Source: a candidate division WOR-3 bacterium
Lineage (GTDB): Bacteria > Hydrothermota > Tepidihabitantia > SM23-42 > JAOAFX01
NCBI GenBank assembly: GCA_039802205.1
Contig: JBDRWD010000018.1
Span: 1-37,808, forward strand
Direction: 5' to 3'
DNA: 37,808 bases
Shown here: piece after piece, positions 33,801-37,808 of the stretch
How the letters are laid out: every line of letters starts with the position of its first letter
How positions within the stretch are numbered: the stretch's first letter is position 1
Translations under genes and position numbers: made by a program
Notes under the pieces: generated by a model
What the model was told of the DNA's origin: nothing
Seen by the model: only the letters and a program-made list of their open reading frames with translations
Database searches by the model: none

Positions 33801-34142
33801 ACCCCCTACTGTTTCTCCTTTTTTTTGTTTCAAATAAAGTGTCGGCTCCACGAGGGTAATCTGAAAGACTGCGGGAAGACGCAAGTTCCACGGTGAGAAA
33901 CGATAGCTTATCCGAGCAAATCTTCCGCAGAGGCTATCGGTTTTCGAAATTTTGACTACATAATTCTTGATATCATATCCTTGGAAAAGATTGCCTTCGA
34001 TCGCTTCATAGGTTATTTCGCACCTGCTCATCCGCCGCAAAAGGGCAATACCCAATCTCCCCCAGTCCACACGTTTAAGGATGATCATCCCGGCAGCGAT
34101 GATAATTCCGATAACAATCAAGGTGATAATAAGTTTTTTCAT
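30882..34142 (-). CDS. tamB: Translocation and assembly module protein TamB-like (DUF490)
   Basis: 1086 residues. A single N-terminal membrane helix (IITLIVIGIIIAAGMIIL, ~4-21) anchors it in the inner membrane. Then comes a very long run of repetitive beta strands (LYYKN, LEGN and LKIADLGF-type motifs) forming the AsmA/TamB beta-groove across the periplasm. The conserved C-terminal domain begins about residue 850, with RNRDTDIEFGGEVYLTKE, LETKRGNYYWLNHILRITRGKITFVPQ and PPRYSEQDILTFLNLN. It is directly downstream of the Omp85 gene, the usual tamA-tamB order. It probably transports phospholipids or helps insert outer-membrane proteins. The stop is 11 bases before the asd promoter. Confidence 0.9.
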   Translation of the reverse strand: MKKLIITLIVIGIIIAAGMIILKRVDWGRLGIALLRRMSRCEITYEAIEGNLFQGYDIKNYVVKISKTDSLCGRFARISYRFSPWNLRLPAVFQITLVEPTLYLKQKKGETVGGGWNIPTLSLSLRVNLKNGSLVYEDTRKYEIVNISGLIFLDFIGKSLYLSTVNLSLYYPDLPLEIYSANTLLNINSDRINLKSLQIKGRGFTFQSEGSYYFTGKNLLLKIKKGEFDLAGMRIYKGNITLQGDISLIGARIIPRIQGQIQNFDFLERVNFETNLLADTVIINLFEGNALQGSFSAQIKFLDLKNYQFETNFRAVNISQLLKLNKPIRLNGKLFYKNKRFSGILNSPAENGLAIDTLLIAGKYDGKQLVLDTFKVEEDDLDISLTGKIAPDLELNGIINKLALERLENFYPVRGTLSGRLQCSGKFFELVHTTFNADLKIADLGFKNLHIEDCAIKIDNFNPQKYTGTLQCDLTTLGYKNYKVEQLSFKIQHETFQLRAERGDDTLIAKGKLYNDATGLIDSLCLIFHKQTMYNLEPIAFDIGKRKIGLVHLKLAQADLIFSLEQNKILIQGLNLEEFTHFLGLKETIRGYLTLILEKDLLTIHAESLFYRGLANGRLEIKGEYLKNRLRVIRLELDDDNKQMLNGEGILSPDYFAIQLKFQDIQPWVFPFLYSFMENPDCRLSGELAFEGNLKDFKIAGDAEIKDACFGIKTIAARFDSGYAKVKFRDTQIIFETIKVQMLPGYVFYTNNRSWVEGGGIVKLEPKFRVRNLRFDFSFRDAPLQFQHYAYGIGSGNFALRMNDEVMAYEGNITIKEGIIPVEFGTYLESGEGEGKQEWRMNLRLSGERNIWLRNRDTDIEFGGEVYLTKELTSPLYVTGNLETKRGNYYWLNHILRITRGKITFVPQEVIDPELDFWAELNTRERDPETNQEIKIILHCTGNISEPVFEFFSEPPRYSEQDILTFLNLNITWREIESMKQGEYIGRVLPRAVWAYLESDVSRRFRTYTGLDYFRIEAPLFEPQEKTRVTVGKYISRNLFITYTYDITTFSNEFNVEYFIDDRNQIWIKRDETGEYSLQYQYRIRF

Positions 34143-34145
34143 TTT

Positions 34146-35819
34146 TCAGAAAATATGATAAATGCCTAAATAAAACTCTCTTCCCGATCCCGTAAAAGGG
34201 AAACCCAAATCCGCCCGTATGGGACCAATCGGTGTAAAATAGCGCAAACCCACGCCGCTGCCCAATTTAAAAAAATCTTTTCGGAAAAATTCCTGCCGAT
34301 TGTCAATATAGCCCATATCCAGAAATACGACAATACCTAAATTTTTATAGATGCTCAGGCGGTCTTCCAGATTGTAATTAAATATGATCTCTCCATAGTG
34401 CTCATTCCGCAGGGTATCCGGACCAATGGATTTTTCCGGATAACCTCTTAAACTGTATTGCCCCCCCAGATAATATTTTTCCTCTATCGCCATACCATCG
34501 GTGGGAATGATGATACCGACTTTTATCCGCTGGGCGATGATATTCCTCCGGGTTAGGAGAAAATCTTTATAAAATCTTCCCTCTGTCTCCAGTTTTAGAT
34601 AATGATTGGAACCACCCAGCCGACCACCAGCATATTCCAGTAGAGGCACGAAATAAATACCGGAATGGGGATTGAAAAATTCATTGCGGTAATCTCCCAT
34701 CAACTGAATTTTGATGCTATTGGTAGTCTGAAAAAATGTATCAGGCAAATCCGTTTTTATATCAATGTCCACATATTTATATTTATTTGCAATATGGGCC
34801 TGGATATTATCACTGAAGATGCGCGAAACCCGGAACTCAATACCCCATGATTTTCTTAAAAAATCTTGTTTATTTTCATACCAATAAAAGGGCAAGATAG
34901 AAGGGCTCAATTTTAGATTGGTAAAATAAGAAATGGAGTAAAGCAGGTCAAATTTTGCTTCCCATTCTTTTTTAATATTGATCTTGAACGCCGGTGAAAT
35001 TTTAAGCCGATGTCCCATGTTGAAAAGATTGAGTTCTTCAAGCCCTAAAGAGATTATGAAACTCAATGGGATAGAGATACCCACTCCCCAATTGAATATT
35101 TTTGATTTTAATTCCCTTAAATTAAAGATAAGATTTAAGGTATCCTCCGTAACCTTAACCATCTCAATATCCACGGTGCTGAAGAATCCCAGCCGATAGA
35201 TTCGCAACTGAGTATTCAGAATTTTCTTGCGGTTGTATTGCTCGCCGGATTGGATTTGAATTTCCCGGGTGATGATTGCTGGATGCGTGAATTTTAGCCC
35301 CCGGATGATAATATCTTTAATGTAGTAAATCCGGTCCTTTTGAATTTCAAAAATTAAAATTCCGGAATCGGGTATTACCCGAGTGGTAACGCTGGCAAAC
35401 GCATAACCATTGTCTTTAAAATACCCTTCAATCTGGTCTGAAGATTTCCTTATCTTCTCCTGAATGAAAAAATCATTTTTTTCAATCGTCAAAAACTGAT
35501 TTAAATCCTTGCTTCCGTTTACCATCCGGATTTCCCGGATTCGGGGACGGACACCTTCATAAATCTTAAATTTCAACTCCACATTTTCTCCCTTTTCGGT
35601 TATTTCCGGCGTCACCCGGGTCGCAAAAAAACCTTGGGTGTTATAATAACGGATAATACTATTGACATCCCGGATGATATTAAATTCACTGTAAGGCTGG
35701 CGAACCTTAGAGACGAGTACCGATAGTAATTCGCGGTTCTTTACTAAGTTATTGCCTTCAAATTTTATCTTGGTGACATTGGCATTTAAAAGGAAGTTAA
35801 TAAAAAGGAACCAAATCAA
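34146..35819 (-). CDS. tamA: Omp85-family outer-membrane assembly protein (TamA/BamA-like)
   Basis: 557 residues from a TTG start that directly abuts the previous stop. A short signal-like N-terminus is followed by POTRA domains: NVTKIKFEGNNLVKNRELLSVL, then IREIRMVNGSK and YIKDIIIRGLKF (three domains, ~15-235). The 16-strand barrel covers ~240-557, with the lid-loop motif near YYLGGQYSLRGYPEKSIG (RGY) and the end GPIRADLGFPFTGSGREFYLGIYHIF, an Omp85 C-terminal signature. Only three POTRA domains and the tamB-like gene downstream favour TamA rather than BamA. Confidence 0.88.
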   Translation of the reverse strand: MIWFLFINFLLNANVTKIKFEGNNLVKNRELLSVLVSKVRQPYSEFNIIRDVNSIIRYYNTQGFFATRVTPEITEKGENVELKFKIYEGVRPRIREIRMVNGSKDLNQFLTIEKNDFFIQEKIRKSSDQIEGYFKDNGYAFASVTTRVIPDSGILIFEIQKDRIYYIKDIIIRGLKFTHPAIITREIQIQSGEQYNRKKILNTQLRIYRLGFFSTVDIEMVKVTEDTLNLIFNLRELKSKIFNWGVGISIPLSFIISLGLEELNLFNMGHRLKISPAFKINIKKEWEAKFDLLYSISYFTNLKLSPSILPFYWYENKQDFLRKSWGIEFRVSRIFSDNIQAHIANKYKYVDIDIKTDLPDTFFQTTNSIKIQLMGDYRNEFFNPHSGIYFVPLLEYAGGRLGGSNHYLKLETEGRFYKDFLLTRRNIIAQRIKVGIIIPTDGMAIEEKYYLGGQYSLRGYPEKSIGPDTLRNEHYGEIIFNYNLEDRLSIYKNLGIVVFLDMGYIDNRQEFFRKDFFKLGSGVGLRYFTPIGPIRADLGFPFTGSGREFYLGIYHIF

Positions 35820-36770
35820 TTAGCAGATTACAATTCTACCCTGTTTAATTACGAGTCTATCATCAAACCAGACCCAGGGTTTGCGTATTACACCATCCAG
35901 GTGACTTCGGGCATCGTTCTTTCCTCCAAATCCCAGATTATTCCCGAAGGCGAGATGGACGGTGCCAATAACCTTTTCATCTTCAAGGACATTGCCGGTG
36001 ATGGTGGCTTTGTAATTTGTCCCAATCCCGAGTTCGCAAAGCACTCGCCCTTCCTCTTCCATCTTGTCAAAAATTTTTTCCAGTTCTTTATTACCTTCAA
36101 GTTTTACAATCCTTCCCGCGGATATTTTCAAAGTGACTGGTTTTTTCAGTAACCCGACAGGTGCAAAAGAACCATCAATCACGACCGTTCCTTCGGATTT
36201 ATCTTCCAGAGGGGCACAATATGCCTCGCCTGCGGGTAGATTGGAGAAACTTCCCGGTGTGCGGATAACACCAGTATCTGGATGACCTGGGCGGGTACTG
36301 ATATCCAGATAGAGTTCCTTATCCGCGGTCCTGATGCGAACCTTTTTTGTCACAGTGAGCAGCCTTTCCATTTTTTTTGTGAGTCGAGCGATCTTTTGGT
36401 AGTCTGCATTGAGCGTGCGGATCATAACCTCCGGAGTGATACCAGGCATGGTAGCGCCCCGGGCACCGGTTCTTGTCGCTTCAATACGCGCCCGGGTATG
36501 GGTCAGAGAAAAGGAAGTGGGGATTATAAAAATATCACATTTTTTTAGAATTTCTCCAATCAAAGGGGGTGGTTCTTTGCCGTGCCCCCCGGTTGGTGCG
36601 ATTTCTATTAAATAAGCATTCTGTTTGTTGGGAATCGTCTGCCACAGGGCTTCACCCACAACCCGGCATGGGTGGTCGGTGATGATGGCAACGCTTTCAT
36701 GCTCTTTGACACCCAGGCATTGATTAATGACAATCCGGGCTGCGGATCTTAGTCTCTTGTTATTTACCAT
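35820..36770 (-). CDS. Aminopeptidase of the AmpS / M29-like family
   Basis: 316 residues. The C-terminal half has the metal-binding pattern of the COG2309 family: [24 protein letters not shown] (Glu), [10 protein letters not shown] (Glu), [11 protein letters not shown] (His) and [11 protein letters not shown] (His, Asp). The N-terminal Rossmann-like half starts with [25 protein letters not shown]. These are cytoplasmic metallo-aminopeptidases, or enzymes of the related NicX-like group; the actual substrate is unknown. Its start overlaps the rpsG stop by 7 bases and its stop abuts the tamA-like start, so it is tightly embedded in the operon. Confidence 0.82.
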   Translation of the reverse strand: MVNNKRLRSAARIVINQCLGVKEHESVAIITDHPCRVVGEALWQTIPNKQNAYLIEIAPTGGHGKEPPPLIGEILKKCDIFIIPTSFSLTHTRARIEATRTGARGATMPGITPEVMIRTLNADYQKIARLTKKMERLLTVTKKVRIRTADKELYLDISTRPGHPDTGVIRTPGSFSNLPAGEAYCAPLEDKSEGTVVIDGSFAPVGLLKKPVTLKISAGRIVKLEGNKELEKIFDKMEEEGRVLCELGIGTNYKATITGNVLEDEKVIGTVHLAFGNNLGFGGKNDARSHLDGVIRKPWVWFDDRLVIKQGRIVIC

Positions 36771-37234
36771 CGGAAATGGGCAAAGGCTTTATTCGCTTCG
36801 GCCATCTTGTGGACTTCTTCTTTCTTCTTTATCGCATTACCCTCGTTCCGACTTGCCGCAATTATTTCTTGGGCAAGTCTTTCTTCCATCCGGTACTCAG
36901 GACGTTCTCTCGCTGCCTGGATTATCCATTTAATTGCCAGACTTTCCTTCCGGTTGGGCCTTACCTCCATCGGAATCTGGTAAGTAGCGCCACCCACCCG
37001 GCGCGGCCGGACCTCAAGCACTGGTTTCACATTATTCAACGCCCTCTCAAAAACCGCCAAGCCATCTTCTTTCGTTATCTTCTCAATTCTTTCAATCGCC
37101 CCATAAAAAATCTTCTGGGCAATCGTCTTTTTACCGTCCCACATCAGATTGTTTATAAACTTGCTCACCAGGACACTGTTATATTTGGGGTCTGGTTGGA
37201 TCTTCCGAATCGTCGCTCTTCTTCTTCTGCCCAT
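36764..37234 (-). CDS. rpsG: Small ribosomal subunit protein uS7
   Basis: 156 residues, the usual length. [74 protein letters not shown] and the end [14 protein letters not shown] are classical S7. It initiates assembly of the 30S head by binding the 3' domain of 16S rRNA. It follows rpsL by 10 bases, as in the str operon, but the usual fusA and tuf are not downstream; an aminopeptidase gene overlaps its stop instead. Confidence 0.98.
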   Translation of the reverse strand: MGRRRRATIRKIQPDPKYNSVLVSKFINNLMWDGKKTIAQKIFYGAIERIEKITKEDGLAVFERALNNVKPVLEVRPRRVGGATYQIPMEVRPNRKESLAIKWIIQAARERPEYRMEERLAQEIIAASRNEGNAIKKKEEVHKMAEANKAFAHFRW

Positions 37235-37244
37235 CTTTCACTCC

Positions 37245-37631
37245 TTATGAGGAAGCAGCCGCTTTGGGTCTTTTTACCCCATAAAGCGACCGGCTCTTCT
37301 TACGGTCTTCAACTCCTGCTGCGTCGTATTTTCCACGCACCACATGATAGCGGACACCAGGCAAGTCCTTGACCCTTCCACCCCGTACCAGCACGATTGA
37401 GTGCTCCTGGAGGTTATGACCTTCACCCGGAATATACGCCGTAACCTCATAACCATTCGTCATCCGCACCTTGCAAACCTTACGCAGTGCCGAGTTCGGC
37501 TTCTTTGGGGTTGTCGTATAAACCCTGGTGCACACACCCCGGCGCTGTGGACAACCCGTCAAAGCCGGAGACCGACTTTTTTTGCGCACCTTCTTTCGTC
37601 CCAAACGAACAAGTTGATTGATTGTTGGCAT
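37245..37631 (-). CDS. rpsL: Small ribosomal subunit protein uS12
   Basis: 128 residues with AAGGAGG before the [78 protein letters not shown] are unmistakable S12. The Lys of TPKKPNS, where streptomycin-resistance changes occur, is the usual residue. It acts at the decoding centre of the 30S subunit. First gene of a five-gene minus-strand operon. Confidence 0.98.
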   Translation of the reverse strand: MPTINQLVRLGRKKVRKKSRSPALTGCPQRRGVCTRVYTTTPKKPNSALRKVCKVRMTNGYEVTAYIPGEGHNLQEHSIVLVRGGRVKDLPGVRYHVVRGKYDAAGVEDRKKSRSLYGVKRPKAAASS

Positions 37632-37653
37632 TAGCCTCCTTTCTTAAATGTTA

Positions 37654-37681
37654 ATTATAATTAAAAAATTAAAGATGTCAA
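37654..37681 (-). promoter_or_regulatory. Promoter of the rpsL operon
   Basis: Minus strand TTGACA (37681-37676), spacer 16, TATAAT (37659-37654), then 22 bases with AAGGAGG to the rpsL ATG. Confidence 0.8.
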
Positions 37682-37744
37682 CATTTTATGTCTCTGAGTC
37701 CTCTCTACTTTTTCAAATTGTTTTTATCTCCACTGGATTATTAG

Positions 37745-37808
37745 CGGTAGCCGCACCCTTCAGGGTGCGAGATACCCTGAGATTTAAAAACATTTATCCG
37801 CAGGCTGA
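37745..37808. repeat. Hairpin repeat plus interspersed repeat copy 3, cut by the window end
   Basis: GGTAGCCGCACCC-TTCA-GGGTGCG (37745-37769) is the hairpin type seen at 11586. From 37765 the sequence matches 24901-24944 with two differences, up to the window end. Confidence 0.7.

Noticed and set aside
36776-37372. 198-residue plus-strand open frame
   Set aside because: Lies opposite rpsG and rpsL, which are certain.

Overview
The window looks like a chromosomal contig of an uncultured, AT-leaning, Gram-negative bacterium of the FCB / candidate-division WOR-3 type. This is inference from protein content. Three secreted proteins end in Por/T9SS-type C-terminal sorting domains, there is a gingipain-like (C25) peptidase and a GH57 enzyme, and there is a TamA/TamB outer-membrane pair. 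The best promoters share one grammar: TTGAC(A/T) or TTGATT, 15-17 nt, TATAAT. No phage, IS element or CRISPR array was seen.

Region 1 (1-11,600, + strand) holds large secreted or surface proteins in modular transcription units. They are an unknown protein; a metallophosphoesterase with PKD and Fn3 domains; a beta-propeller lipoprotein candidate; a secreted Ig-like protein; a beta-barrel protein; and a very large C25 peptidase. Two genes are interrupted by single-base frame changes. Near-identical parts recur between genes: a signal-peptide cassette, a promoter plus purine-rich leader, and a linker segment. Two genes end inside hairpins whose loops look alike.

Region 2 (11,600-17,400) has interspersed hairpin repeats, tRNA-Arg(CCT), a TPR membrane protein, a GH57 glycosidase, tRNA-Leu(CAA) on the minus strand, and a Kelch-repeat secreted protein with a strong terminator.

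Region 3 (17,400-22,600) is a TetR-controlled export operon: TetR, an MMPL/RND transporter, a 26-residue coupled small ORF, a LolA-like periplasmic protein and an outer-membrane barrel. Together they could move a hydrophobic substrate from the inner to the outer membrane. Matching inverted motifs flank tetR.

Region 4 (22,600-25,840) carries a six-Asp-box sialidase-like protein coupled to a small unknown protein (minus strand), a 568-nt intergenic region with a candidate structured RNA that has its own promoter and hairpin end, a second copy of an interspersed repeat, and a CofE-like ligase gene that appears leaderless.

Region 5 (25,835-37,808, minus strand) has two housekeeping operons. One is rpsL-rpsG-aminopeptidase-tamA-tamB, from a promoter near 37,660. 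The other is asd-accD-ugpC-type ATPase-PBP1A, from a promoter near 30,850 that again leaves no 5' leader. The window ends inside a repeat copy.
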